From Phycisphaerales bacterium UBA4658 (GTDB lineage Bacteria; Planctomycetota; Phycisphaerae; Phycisphaerales; UBA1924): 14,909 bases of DNA. The notes under the pieces are model-generated. The model was given only the letters and a program-made list of their open reading frames with translations, did no database searches and was not told where the DNA came from. A program made the position numbers and the translations under genes. Positions 1-9,449 of this stretch are shown piece after piece. Within the stretch, counting starts at the first letter, position 1. Each line of letters begins with the position of its first letter. The stretch spans positions 5,354 through 20,262 of the forward strand of contig DHLW01000079.1 in NCBI GenBank assembly GCA_002405485.1. Reading direction: 5' to 3'.

Positions 1-519
1 CAGCGCGGCCTTGGCGACGCCCATGACGTTGTACCCGGGAACGACCTTGTCTCCGCCGTAGTACGACATGGACATGATCGAACCGCCCTTGACTCCGCCC
101 CGGGTCATGAGCGGGCGGGCCCGCCGAGCCATCGCCAGAAGCGAGTAGGCCGAGATGTCCATGGCTTGCAGATACGCCTGCCTGGGGGTGTCCGCGAACT
201 TGCCGACGGCAAGCCACTCGCGATCGGCGAATGCGATGGAGTGCACGAGCACGTCGAGCCGCTCGAATCTTTCCGCGAGCTTGCCGAACACGGCGTCCAT
301 GTCTGCGTCACTTCCTGCGTCCATGGGAAGCAGGAAGGGATCGGTGAGTCCGAGTTCGTCGATCGCCCGGCGCGTGCGGCGCTCGTTCTTCTCGCCCGGC
401 AGGTGAGTGAATGCGAGCTGGCACCCGTGCTCGTGCAGCGCCTTGGCGATGTGGAAGGCGTAGGAGCGTTCGTTGGCGATTCCGACGATCAGACCGATCT
501 TGCCTTTGAGAAGCGACAT
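1..519 (-). CDS. fabI: Enoyl-[acyl-carrier-protein] reductase FabI, N-terminal 173 residues (runs off the window)
   Basis: FabI reduces the enoyl-ACP double bond with NAD(P)H, the last step of each fatty-acid elongation cycle, in the cytoplasm. The translation from ATG at 519 opens with a short-chain dehydrogenase fold: beta strand KIGLIVG, then the FabI-type nucleotide-binding segment GIANERS (residues 13-19). The HSIAFA segment (93-98) follows. The catalytic pattern typical of FabI is present: Tyr153, Tyr163 and Lys170 in SYYGGDKVVPGYNVMGVAK, at the same spacing as Tyr146/Tyr156/Lys163 of the E. coli enzyme. About 85-100 residues, including the substrate-binding loop, lie beyond the left edge. 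No clear Shine-Dalgarno precedes the ATG. The next gene upstream on the same strand ends 75 nt away, so co-transcription is possible. The family call is near certain; the isoform rests on the GIANERS and YNVMGVAK motifs. Confidence 0.95.
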   Translation of the reverse strand, partial: MSLLKGKIGLIVGIANERSYAFHIAKALHEHGCQLAFTHLPGEKNERRTRRAIDELGLTDPFLLPMDAGSDADMDAVFGKLAERFERLDVLVHSIAFADREWLAVGKFADTPRQAYLQAMDISAYSLLAMARRARPLMTRGGVKGGSIMSMSYYGGDKVVPGYNVMGVAKAAL

Positions 520-594
520 GATGCGAGGATAGGGGGGTGAGCCGACGCAGGTGCCCCGACCGGGACATCAGGGCGGGCCATCGAGGCGTCCGAC

Positions 595-1212
595 TCACGC
601 CCGCCGCGGACGCGAGAGCAGGAGTGCGGCGACGCCCACCGCAATGCCAATCGCGCTCAGCAGCCACATCGGGGGCAGGTACGCGTGGGTGGCGTTGATG
701 TTGATTCCGCGGCAGTACCCCATGGCCACCACATGCCCGAGGATGAGGACCATCGCCACGATCGAGAGCCACCACCGTTCAAGGTGCGACCATGTTTGCC
801 GGGTGAGCAGGTACAGCATCGCCGCGGCGAGCCCGCCGAGCATGAAGATGAGCTCGCCCGCGAACGACAGGCGTCCGGCGACGGCGCGGGCCTGTCCCTG
901 ATCCGTTGCTGGGGGGACGAAGAACTCTTTGAAATAGGGCGGATCGACCATCACAATGGCCATAGGCATGTGCCAGATGGCCCCGAACAGACCGGCCCGG
1001 AACCACAGCGCGGGATCCAGCCGAATGCTCGAGCCCCGATGCTTGCGGAACTACTGAACAAACGCCGCGACGAAGCACAACGCCGCGGCCATCGCCACGC
1101 CCTTGTTCACGACGAACGTCGGGATGTTCTCCGCGTTCTTCGGGGCGAAGGTGACATAGCGGATGAACGAATAGACGAGCGAGACGAGATAGAGCGCGAT
1201 GATCCACAGCAT
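595..1212 (-). pseudogene. Multi-span membrane protein of unknown function interrupted by an in-frame TAG codon
   Basis: Reading from ATG at 1212, preceded by a weak AGGGG about 8 nt upstream, the frame gives 53 residues. It meets TAG at 1053-1051 and then continues open for 151 more codons to TGA at 597-595. The two parts look like one protein. Hydrophobic segments near residues 2-20 and 38-53 precede the TAG. After it come a basic loop (FRKHRGSSIR) and four further hydrophobic segments: around WFRAGLFGAIWHMPMAIVMV, ELIFMLGGLAAAMLYLL, WLSIVAMVLILGHVVAMGYC and PPMWLLSAIGIAVGVAALLL. The whole would be a six-helix inner-membrane protein of about 205 residues. A shorter product could start at ATG 969 and would keep only part of helix 3 and helices 4-6. 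I do not recognise the family. Explanations are a nonsense mutation, a sequence error, TAG readthrough, or two adjacent small genes; the first two seem likeliest. Confidence 0.6.
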
Positions 1213-1362
1213 GCGGGATTCCCCTTGGTGGTTGGGGAGTCTACCGGATAGTCGGGGAGCGGTTTCGGCGATGAGTGCGGCGATGCCGCGGTTGCGAAAC
1301 GCACGGTGCGGGGTTCAAAGAGGTGTGCGACGCCGGTGGACAAGGTCGGGGGACGCACGGAA

Positions 1363-1436
1363 TCAGGGTGACTGGATTCGAACCAGCGGCCTTCTGGACC
1401 CAAACCAGACGCTCTACCAAGCTGAGCTACACCCTG
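1363..1436 (-). tRNA. tRNA-Pro (anticodon TGG)
   Basis: The minus strand folds as a complete 74-nt cloverleaf. The acceptor stem is CAGGGTG/CACCCTG with A as discriminator base. The D stem is GCTC/GAGC. The anticodon arm is TCTGG-TTTGGGT-CCAGA, with anticodon TGG at 1402-1400. The T arm is GCTGG-TTCGAAT-CCAGT. The first pair C1:G72 with A73 is the identity signature of bacterial tRNA-Pro. The 3' CCA is not encoded and must be added by the CCA-adding enzyme. It lies 36 nt downstream of the M32 carboxypeptidase stop on the same strand. Confidence 0.97.
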
Positions 1437-1445
1437 GGCACTGCG

Positions 1446-1476
1446 ATGATAGCCGTCCGGACCGCGCCATCGTCAG
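1446..1476 (-). promoter_or_regulatory. Candidate promoter of tRNA-Pro
   Basis: On the minus strand TATCAT (1451-1446) matches the -10 consensus at five of six positions and sits nine nt before the tRNA 5' end. CTGACG (1476-1471), 19 nt further upstream, is a weak -35 that overlaps the carboxypeptidase stop codon. It would let the tRNA be transcribed independently of the gene before it. The -35 is poor and the spacing long, so this is only a candidate. Confidence 0.35.
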
Positions 1477-2999
1477 CGGTACACCGCTCGGAGCTTCCCT
1501 TCGAGGTACCGCATGAACGGGTCGGCCGAGAGTGGCTTGCCGGTGATGTCTTGGCAGAGCTCACTCGCGAGGAATCGTCGCCCGTGGGCGTGGATCTTCT
1601 GGTTGAGCCAGGACTTGAGCGGGCCGAACTCGCCGCGCTCGATGAGCGACGAGAGGTTCGGGATGTCCGAGTTGATGGTCTCCCAGAACTGGGCGGCGTA
1701 CAGGTTGCCGAGTGTGTAGGTCGGGAAGTACCCGATCAACCCGAACGACCAGTGGACGTCCTGCAGGCACCCGACCTTGTCGCTTGGCACGTCGATGCCG
1801 AGGTGCTTCTTGTACGCGGCGTTCCACTCGCCAGGCAGGTCCTTGACTGCGAGATCGCCCTTGAGCAGAGCCCGTTCCAGGCGGAAACGCACGAGCACGT
1901 GCAGGTTGTACGTGGCCTCGTCGGCGTCAACGCGGATCAAGCTCGGCTTGGCCTGGTTCACGGCCTTGTACGCGTCTTCCGCGGAGAAGCCGCTCAGTGA
2001 ACCGCCGGCGAACTTCTGGGCGTGCGGCATGAGCCACGACCAGAACTCGCGGCTTCGGCCGACAAAGTTCTCCCACATCCGGCTCTGGCTCTCGTGAATG
2101 CCCAGCGAGATGGCCTGGCTGAGCGGTGTGCCGAACGCCTGGCCGAGTTTCGGCAGGCCCTGCTCGTACAGACCGTGCCCGCCCTCGTGCATGCTGCTGT
2201 AGAGCGCGTTGGTCCAGCCCTGGTCCTTGTATCGCGTCGTCAGCCGGGTGTCGCCCGGGGCCATGCCGGAGCAGAACGGATGCGTGGTGACGTCGAGCCG
2301 ACCGGCGTCAAAGTCGAACCCCATCGCCCTCAGCACGAACTGGCCCAGATCGTGCTGGCGAGCGTGATCGAAGGGAACGTTGAGCACGGCGGAGCTTGGA
2401 TGACGCGACCTCGACCCGAGCTCGCGGAGCAGCCCGCCAAGACGCTCGGCAAGCGGCGTGAAGACGGACTCGATCTGCGCGGCGGTCGCTCCGGGCTCGT
2501 ACAGGTCCAGGAGAGCGTCGTACAGCTCGCCGTGTGAACTGGTGCGAAGGCACTGCGCTTTCTGCGCGCTGAGCTTGAGCATCTTCTCCAGCCACGGGCG
2601 GAACATGGCAAAGTCGCTCTTGGCGCGGGCGTCCTTCCAGACTTCCTGTGCCTGGGAGCCGACGCGGGCGAGCTCGGCGACCAGTTCAGTGGGGAGCTTG
2701 GTGTCGCGGTCATAGTCCCTGCGGATCTCACGCAGGTTGCGGGCGATCGGGCTGTGCGGATCGCCGGTGAGGGACGGATCCCGTTCGCACGCCGACAGGA
2801 GCTCCCCGAGTCTGGGCGCCGCCATGCGCTCATGGGTGAGCGCGGAGACGAGCGCCGCCTGATCGGCCCGGCAGGCCGCGGCGGCCGCGGGCATGTAGGT
2901 CTCCTGATCCCAGTTCAGGAGCGAACCAATGGACTCGAGCGTTGCCGCCTGACGGAGGTGCTCTGCGAGCTGATCGAACGAGGTAGAGGTGTGTGTCAT
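1473..2999 (-). CDS. M32-family metallocarboxypeptidase (thermostable carboxypeptidase 1 / carboxypeptidase Taq type)
   Basis: A 508-residue cytoplasmic zinc carboxypeptidase that removes C-terminal residues from peptides; M32 enzymes are usually about 500 residues. The zinc site is clear: HEGGH at residues 271-275 supplies two His ligands and the catalytic Glu, and the GIHESQSRMWEN segment (around 301-311) supplies the third ligand, Glu303. Other family blocks are the N-terminal LLNWDQETYMP segment (27-37), the THPFCSG segment, and a C-terminal GYFPTYTLGNLYAAQFW segment. The ATG at 2999 is chosen because the M32 domain begins within its first 30 residues. The 89-codon upstream extension of the frame has no family resemblance and runs through the divergent spacer. 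No Shine-Dalgarno is visible. tRNA-Pro follows 36 nt downstream. Role: peptide turnover, by inference from the family. Confidence 0.93.
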   Translation of the reverse strand: MTHTSTSFDQLAEHLRQAATLESIGSLLNWDQETYMPAAAAACRADQAALVSALTHERMAAPRLGELLSACERDPSLTGDPHSPIARNLREIRRDYDRDTKLPTELVAELARVGSQAQEVWKDARAKSDFAMFRPWLEKMLKLSAQKAQCLRTSSHGELYDALLDLYEPGATAAQIESVFTPLAERLGGLLRELGSRSRHPSSAVLNVPFDHARQHDLGQFVLRAMGFDFDAGRLDVTTHPFCSGMAPGDTRLTTRYKDQGWTNALYSSMHEGGHGLYEQGLPKLGQAFGTPLSQAISLGIHESQSRMWENFVGRSREFWSWLMPHAQKFAGGSLSGFSAEDAYKAVNQAKPSLIRVDADEATYNLHVLVRFRLERALLKGDLAVKDLPGEWNAAYKKHLGIDVPSDKVGCLQDVHWSFGLIGYFPTYTLGNLYAAQFWETINSDIPNLSSLIERGEFGPLKSWLNQKIHAHGRRFLASELCQDITGKPLSADPFMRYLEGKLRAVYR

Positions 3000-3289
3000 T
3001 CGAGATGGTGTGGGGGATGAACGAGTCGAGCGACGAGCGTTGTACCAAGATATGGGGCCAGAGAACACCCTAAAATATGGACGGTTTGAACGTTTTTCGC
3101 CCTCACCCATGATAGCGGAGGCCGTTCTCTGAAAAGAGCTTTGGCAGGCGGATTTCCAGCACAGATGCAAGGTTGTGGCACACATGACGGGGTTATCCCG
3201 TTGAAGATGAGCACATCCGACCGACGAAGCACGACAATTGCGACGCCGAAAACGAGCCCCGCGCACACCTGTGCGCAGGAGGCGGAATC
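3000..3289. promoter_or_regulatory. Divergent spacer between the M32 carboxypeptidase and chemoreceptor genes
   Basis: This 290-bp spacer is more AT-rich than its surroundings and must hold the promoters of two divergent genes. On the plus strand TTGAAC (3086-3091) and CATGAT (3108-3113), 16 nt apart, form a weak sigma-70-like pair that would give the chemoreceptor a long leader. An 8-bp inverted repeat, CAGAGAAC (3059-3066) and GTTCTCTG (3124-3131), flanks this candidate and could be an operator or chance. I see no flagellar sigma-28 or sigma-54 consensus and no convincing coding sequence. Confidence 0.4.
3277..3282 (+). promoter_or_regulatory. Strong ribosome binding site that sets the chemoreceptor start at 3290
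   Basis: A perfect AGGAGG lies seven nt before ATG 3290. Most genes in this window lack any recognisable Shine-Dalgarno, so it is strong evidence that translation begins at 3290. The next in-frame ATG of the main body, at 3372, has no such site. This shows that the out-of-frame N-terminal segment is genuine. Confidence 0.85.
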
Positions 3290-5189
3290 ATGCGTTTCAC
3301 GATCAACCGGCGTCTGTGGGTTGGGTACACATCGGTGCTTGTGCTGATGGGGGGGGCTGTCGGGCCTGCTCATGTACGTTGAGATGCTCGGGCAGCGCAA
3401 CGTGGCGTTGCTGGGCGACAAAGCGCGGGATCTTGGCGATGCCGGCCGACTGTCGACGTCGATCAAGTCGGCGCGAACGGACCTCGAGTCCTTCCTGCAA
3501 GCGCCGACGCCGGAGGCGGGCGGAGCACTCCGCGTGACCATGGCGTCGGTCGCCGAGTCCGGGAAGCGTGCGGCTGCGGAGATGGTCGATCAACAGGCTC
3601 GGCAGGAGTGTGTCGAGATCGCCAAGGACCTTGAACTGGTGCACGGGGCGATGCAGGAAGTGATCGAACTGACGATTCGCCGCGTGGACGCGACCCAGGT
3701 CAAGATGCGGGACGCGGGGCAGGAGCTCGCCGATGCGTTCAGGGCCGAGTGCACCGGGCAGTCGAGCACGCGAGACGCCGCGCTGGCGGACAAGTGCATA
3801 CGGGCGATGGAGTCGGCCGGGGAGGCGCGGCTCGCGGCAGTGCGATTCGGATACTCGAGAGACCCTCGCTTCATCGACGGGCTGAATGCCCGCAACAAGG
3901 ACCTCGCGGATCTCGTGAACGAGTGGCCGACGGGCGCCAAGGACGCGCTGGTTGCACGGGTCAAGACGTGGCAGTCCGTGACGCAGGATGTGATCGACCT
4001 CACGCGGCAGTATCAGACCCTCAAGGAGGAGAAGATCGACGCGCCGATGCTGCACGCGACGAAGACCATCGAGACGGTTCGCGAGCGGATCGAGAAGGCC
4101 AGCGTTGAATGCCAGCAGGCGGCGGCGGCCGCGATGGAACGGGCCTGGACGCTCGCCGTGTTCGTGTCGACACTGGCGATGGTGGTGGGGCTCCTTGCCG
4201 CGATCGTCACCGCCAGATCCGTGATCCGGCCGATTCTGGGGATGACGGCTCGGCTGAAGGACATCGCCGAGGGTGAGGGCGATCTGACGCAGCGTGTGAA
4301 GATCGACCGGGATGATGAGCTTGGAGAGATGGCCGGGTGGTTCAACAAGTTCGTGGAGAGGATCCACGACGTGATCACGGAGGTGGCCGGCGCCTCGCAC
4401 GAGGTTGCCTCCGGAGCGACGGAGATCGCGGCGGCGAGCGAGCAGATGTCGGCGGCCGTCGAGCAGATCTCCAGGCAGAGCACCGAGGCAAGCGGAAAGA
4501 GCACCCAGGCCGGCGCTGCGGCGGCCGACGGCGGGCAGGTGGTGACGGCGACGATCAACGGGATGCGCGAGCTTGGCGAGGCCTCCAAGAAGTCGTCGTC
4601 GGCGGTCGCCGACCTGTTCAATCGCTCCGAGCAGATCGGGGAGATCATCAAGGTGATCAAGGACGTGGCGGATCAGACGAATCTGCTCGCGTTGAACGCC
4701 GCGATCGAAGCGGCTCGTGCCGGGGAGCATGGCCGCGGGTTCGCGGTGGTCGCCGACGAGGTGCGCAAGCTCGCCGAGCGCACCACGCACGCGACCGATC
4801 AGGTTGCGTCGTCGATCGAGGGCATGCAGACGAGCACGCGTTCGGCGGTGGAGATCATCCGATCGTCCGAGGAGATCGCCGCATCCGGTGCTTCCAAGGC
4901 GGACGACGCCCGTCAGCGGCTCGACGTGATCGTGACCGGCGCGGGTGAGGTCGCCTCGCTGATCGAGCAGATCGCCAGCGCGACGACGCAGGTCGGAGCG
5001 AGCACGATGCAGGCGGCGTCGGCGTCGTCGCAGCTCTCTTCCAAGGCCGAGCAGTTGCGATCGATCGTTGGGCGCTTCCGGATCGGTTCCACCCCAGGGC
5101 ATGCCGGCGGCTCATCGCGCACCTCGGTCGACGACGTGCGCAAGGCGGGGCTTGGTCGGAAGCTGTCGACGAGAGCCGGTGCGGCGTGA
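3290..5189 (+). CDS. Methyl-accepting chemotaxis protein with a frameshift in an N-terminal G run
   Basis: A transmembrane chemoreceptor that would signal through CheA/CheW to the motility apparatus. From ATG 3290 the frame reads [20 protein letters not shown] and then enters eight Gs (3349-3356); with eight it ends at TGA 3380 after 30 residues. With one G fewer it joins exactly to the long frame ([15 protein letters not shown] and onward), giving 632 residues. In that numbering TM1 is about 9-30 and the periplasmic sensor about 31-283, family not recognised. TM2 is about 284-308, followed by a HAMP domain with [19 protein letters not shown]. The signalling coiled coil has the conserved hairpin tip [19 protein letters not shown] near 461-479 and [18 protein letters not shown] after it. 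There is no C-terminal CheR-tethering pentapeptide. The shift could be phase variation, slippage, recent mutation or sequence error. No other chemotaxis gene is in the window. Confidence 0.9.
3349..3356 (+). repeat. Homopolymeric G8 tract inside the first transmembrane helix codons of the chemoreceptor
   Basis: Eight consecutive Gs follow codon 20 of the chemoreceptor. Tract lengths of seven, or other lengths equal to seven modulo three, restore the full reading frame. The observed length of eight leads to early termination. Tracts of this length are prone to slipped-strand mispairing and also to polymerase slippage and base-calling errors. Confidence 0.9.
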
Positions 5190-5235
5190 TCGCGGTGCGG
5201 CCCGGGAAGACGCCAAGGCGAGGGGCGAGCGCCCG

Positions 5236-7185
<1,950 letters not shown>

Positions 7186-7519
7186 GGCAAAGTGCTGCGA
7201 GTTCGGGGTGCGTGGGTCGCGTCGGAGCGACGCTCTGTGAAGCAGGACACGGACGTGACGGATGCGACGACAACGTGCAGACCATTTCTGCGGGGGACGA
7301 CACGGAAAGAACCAACCGCCGGGGCGAGCATCGTCCCTTGATCAGGGAATTCCTTTGGAACATCCTCCCCAAAATCGGGTCCCCAAGTGCACCCGATGGG
7401 GAGTTGCAGAGTGTAGGTCGTCAGCGGTCGCAAATCGCGTCCAGCCAACCCCTGAACAAGACCTTGGCCGAAACGTTGACCCGGGGTGGTCGGGGCGGCG
7501 AGTTCGGCAGAGTGGGGGA
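7186..7519. other. 334-bp spacer upstream of typA; no gene seen
   Basis: This region follows the stop of the sigma-cassette third gene and precedes typA on the same strand, so it should contain the cassette's transcript end and the typA promoter and leader. No frame in it looks coding. It holds three symmetric elements: the bulged inverted repeat at 7365-7403, a small hairpin TCCCT-TGATC-AGGGA (7333-7347), and the palindrome GGAATTCC (7346-7353) just beside it. None is followed by a T tract on either strand, so I cannot call an intrinsic terminator, and I cannot place a convincing -10/-35 pair. Confidence 0.5.
7365..7403. repeat. Bulged 13-bp inverted repeat in the typA upstream region
   Basis: CTCCCC (7365-7370) plus ATCGGGT (7374-7380) pair with ACCCGAT (7391-7397) plus GGGGAG (7398-7403). 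This gives a 13-bp stem with a three-A bulge on one side and a 10-nt loop. In RNA of either strand it would be a stable hairpin. It lies 180 nt before the typA start and about 120 nt after the stop of the preceding gene. It could be a Rho-dependent or non-canonical terminator for that gene, a processing site, or a structured typA leader. Confidence 0.6.
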
Positions 7520-9370
7520 TCAGGGGGCATCGGCGGCAAATCGAATCCGCGCCGTCCCCTCAAGATCGCCGCGTTCGGTTGCTCGCACACGGACATCCAG
7601 CGTGTCGAACCGTCGCATCATCGAACGCACACCCTTGAAGTCCGGGAAGAGCGCGGGCAACTGGCGTTCCAGGGCCCGTGGTTCGGCCCTGGCCATGAGG
7701 ATCCATCGATCCAGGGCCCCGGTTGCGCGCGTGGTCAGGGCGTTGGCATCATTCCGGGCAACCTCGGCGGGCGAGGGGCCGCAGCGAGGCCAGGTCTTGC
7801 GTGTGTCGGGCATGTCAGGCCCCTGCGCACCCTGCGACTGAGCCCGCATGGTCACCGGATCGCAGTTGGTCGAGGCCCGCGGCTCCTGTGAGGCGTTCAG
7901 GATCAGCCAGCCGGGGCTCTCTGGCTCCCCGCCCACCCACGGCTCGCTCGGGGGTGGCAAACCGTACTGGTCCCCGGCGTGGTGGACGGTGTTGGAGGGG
8001 CCGTTCACGCCGGGCCGGGTCGCATAGACCCAGCTCAGCACCAGCGGCCTCGAGGTGAGCGTGTTCATCGGCGAAACGCCGGTTGCCGGCAGGGGCAGCA
8101 CGCGGACGGCATCCGGGGCGAGACCGGCGTAATCCGGGGGGCCGGCAAGATCCGCGGGGCTGGCTGAGCCGCGCATGCGCTGTTCGAAGGTCTCCACGCC
8201 CCGTGCGACGGCGGAGTCCATGACTGTCGCCAGTCGCGACGTGGAGGTCGTGTGCAGAGCCAAGCTGCAACTGGCGCGACCATCGTCCAGCATTCGAATG
8301 GCGACGGCTTGGCGGGGCGTCAGGAGCCCCTTGGCGGTCTCGGGGATCGGGAGCAGAGACAAGATGCTCGCGCCCGAGAGTCCGAGCGCACCGGAATCCG
8401 GCAACGGGGCGTTCTGCAGCACTGCGGCCAGCGCGCCTTCGGCGAGCGTGTCGAACGGGCCTGAGTCGGACAACTCGACGTTCCTGAGGGACTCCTGACG
8501 ATCGACGTCGCGCACCACGACGCCGGCGCTCCACGCGCGACCTGCGTGGTCCGGCTGCTGCATGTCCTGGTGTGCGGTGAGGATGACGAAGTTGCTCCAT
8601 GCCGGACGCTTGGTCGACACCATCACGAGCACGTTCGTCGGTCCCATCGCGGCAGCCGCGTCCATGGCGTCGCTGGCCCGCATCGGGTCGGCGGCGCCCC
8701 CGCGAGAAAGGGCCGCGACCAGTTCATCGAGCAACTCGCCCCGACCCGTGGGGCCGAAGACGAGCGTGAAGCGATCGGTGTCCGCCGGTTTCTGGCTGGT
8801 CCCTCGGCTGCCGGGAGGGTTCGGCGAGGGGGTGGCTCGGTGGGTCGTGAGCTCGAACGCGCCGTTCTCGACCGACAGGATCTGGTGTCCGTTGCTGATG
8901 CCGCGCGGCGCGATCCTGAGGCGTTCGCGGAGCCGGCGCTCGGTGTCGGCGCTGACGTCGCTGAGGATTGCCCAGCGTCGGTCGTTCTCTCCCTGGGCGC
9001 GCGAAGCCAGGACGACCCGTGAGCCAAGGAGCCGGTCGAAGGCCTCGCGTTCGCTCCAGCCGAGTTGGTTTGACAGCGCCGTCCATGCGTCGGCCATGTC
9101 CTTGAGCGAGCCCGAGTCATCCAGGAATCGAAGCACGCCCTGTCCGACAGGAGAGGCTCGCAGCTCCGCGGCACGATCGACAACCACGATCATGTCGAGC
9201 GTGCTGGGCAATCCCGCGACTGCGTCGATGGCCTTGATCGGGTGTGCGGCCGGGGCGAGCGGCGGCGTGCCGGATCGCTGCGGGGCCTGGGTCTGGCCTG
9301 ACCAGATCAGCCCCACGACACCGAGCCCAAGTGCCGTGATCGCGAGTGAGATGAGCGTCGTCCGAGGCAT
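7520..9370 (-). CDS. Large N-terminally membrane-anchored protein of unknown function, third gene of the ECF sigma cassette
   Basis: About 616 residues from ATG 9370; a TTG at 9385 would add five residues, and neither start has a Shine-Dalgarno. Residues 5-23 (TLISLAITALGLGVVGLIW) form one uncleaved signal-anchor helix. A Pro/Ala/Gln-rich linker follows, then a large soluble domain expected outside the cytoplasmic membrane. The N-terminal half alternates short strands and helices (LPSTLDMIVVVDRAAEL, GWSEREAFDRLLGSRVVLAS), recalling DUF3352-type envelope proteins, but that is an impression only. A Pro/Gly-rich low-complexity stretch near residues 460-540 separates a C-terminal segment (ALDRWILMARAEPRALERQL). 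No catalytic motif is seen. It starts 79 nt after the anti-sigma gene on the same strand, so a role in sensing or as a regulated output is plausible but unproven. Confidence 0.8.
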   Translation of the reverse strand: MPRTTLISLAITALGLGVVGLIWSGQTQAPQRSGTPPLAPAAHPIKAIDAVAGLPSTLDMIVVVDRAAELRASPVGQGVLRFLDDSGSLKDMADAWTALSNQLGWSEREAFDRLLGSRVVLASRAQGENDRRWAILSDVSADTERRLRERLRIAPRGISNGHQILSVENGAFELTTHRATPSPNPPGSRGTSQKPADTDRFTLVFGPTGRGELLDELVAALSRGGAADPMRASDAMDAAAAMGPTNVLVMVSTKRPAWSNFVILTAHQDMQQPDHAGRAWSAGVVVRDVDRQESLRNVELSDSGPFDTLAEGALAAVLQNAPLPDSGALGLSGASILSLLPIPETAKGLLTPRQAVAIRMLDDGRASCSLALHTTSTSRLATVMDSAVARGVETFEQRMRGSASPADLAGPPDYAGLAPDAVRVLPLPATGVSPMNTLTSRPLVLSWVYATRPGVNGPSNTVHHAGDQYGLPPPSEPWVGGEPESPGWLILNASQEPRASTNCDPVTMRAQSQGAQGPDMPDTRKTWPRCGPSPAEVARNDANALTTRATGALDRWILMARAEPRALERQLPALFPDFKGVRSMMRRFDTLDVRVRATERGDLEGTARIRFAADAP

Positions 9371-9397
9371 GTGCAAAGAGATCAACCGATCACTGCC

Positions 9398-9418
9398 CCC
9401 GCGGTTTCTCGCCGCGGG
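9398..9418. repeat. GC-rich hairpin between the anti-sigma gene and the third gene
   Basis: CCCGCGG (9398-9404) and CCGCGGG (9412-9418) form a perfect 7-bp all-GC stem with a 7-nt loop. On the minus strand it falls 31 nt after the anti-sigma stop and about 28 nt before ATG 9370. No T run follows, so it is not a standard terminator. It could partly attenuate transcription or stabilise the upstream message, lowering output of the third gene relative to sigma and anti-sigma. Confidence 0.5.
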
Positions 9419-9449
9419 AGGAGATCGAGAAGATACTCGGGTTGATCGA

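Noticed and set aside
3000..3266. An 89-codon N-terminal extension of the M32 carboxypeptidase
   Set aside because: The family domain starts right after ATG 2999, and the extension crosses the AT-richer divergent spacer with no conserved features.
3303..5102. A 599-codon open frame on the minus strand opposite the chemoreceptor
   Set aside because: It mirrors the codon bias of the MCP gene; the product is His/Arg/Leu-rich without domain features.
5222..5234. The small GGGC-GAGC-GCCC hairpin between the convergent chemoreceptor and typA stops, as a terminator
   Set aside because: The stem is only 4 bp and there is no T tract on either strand.
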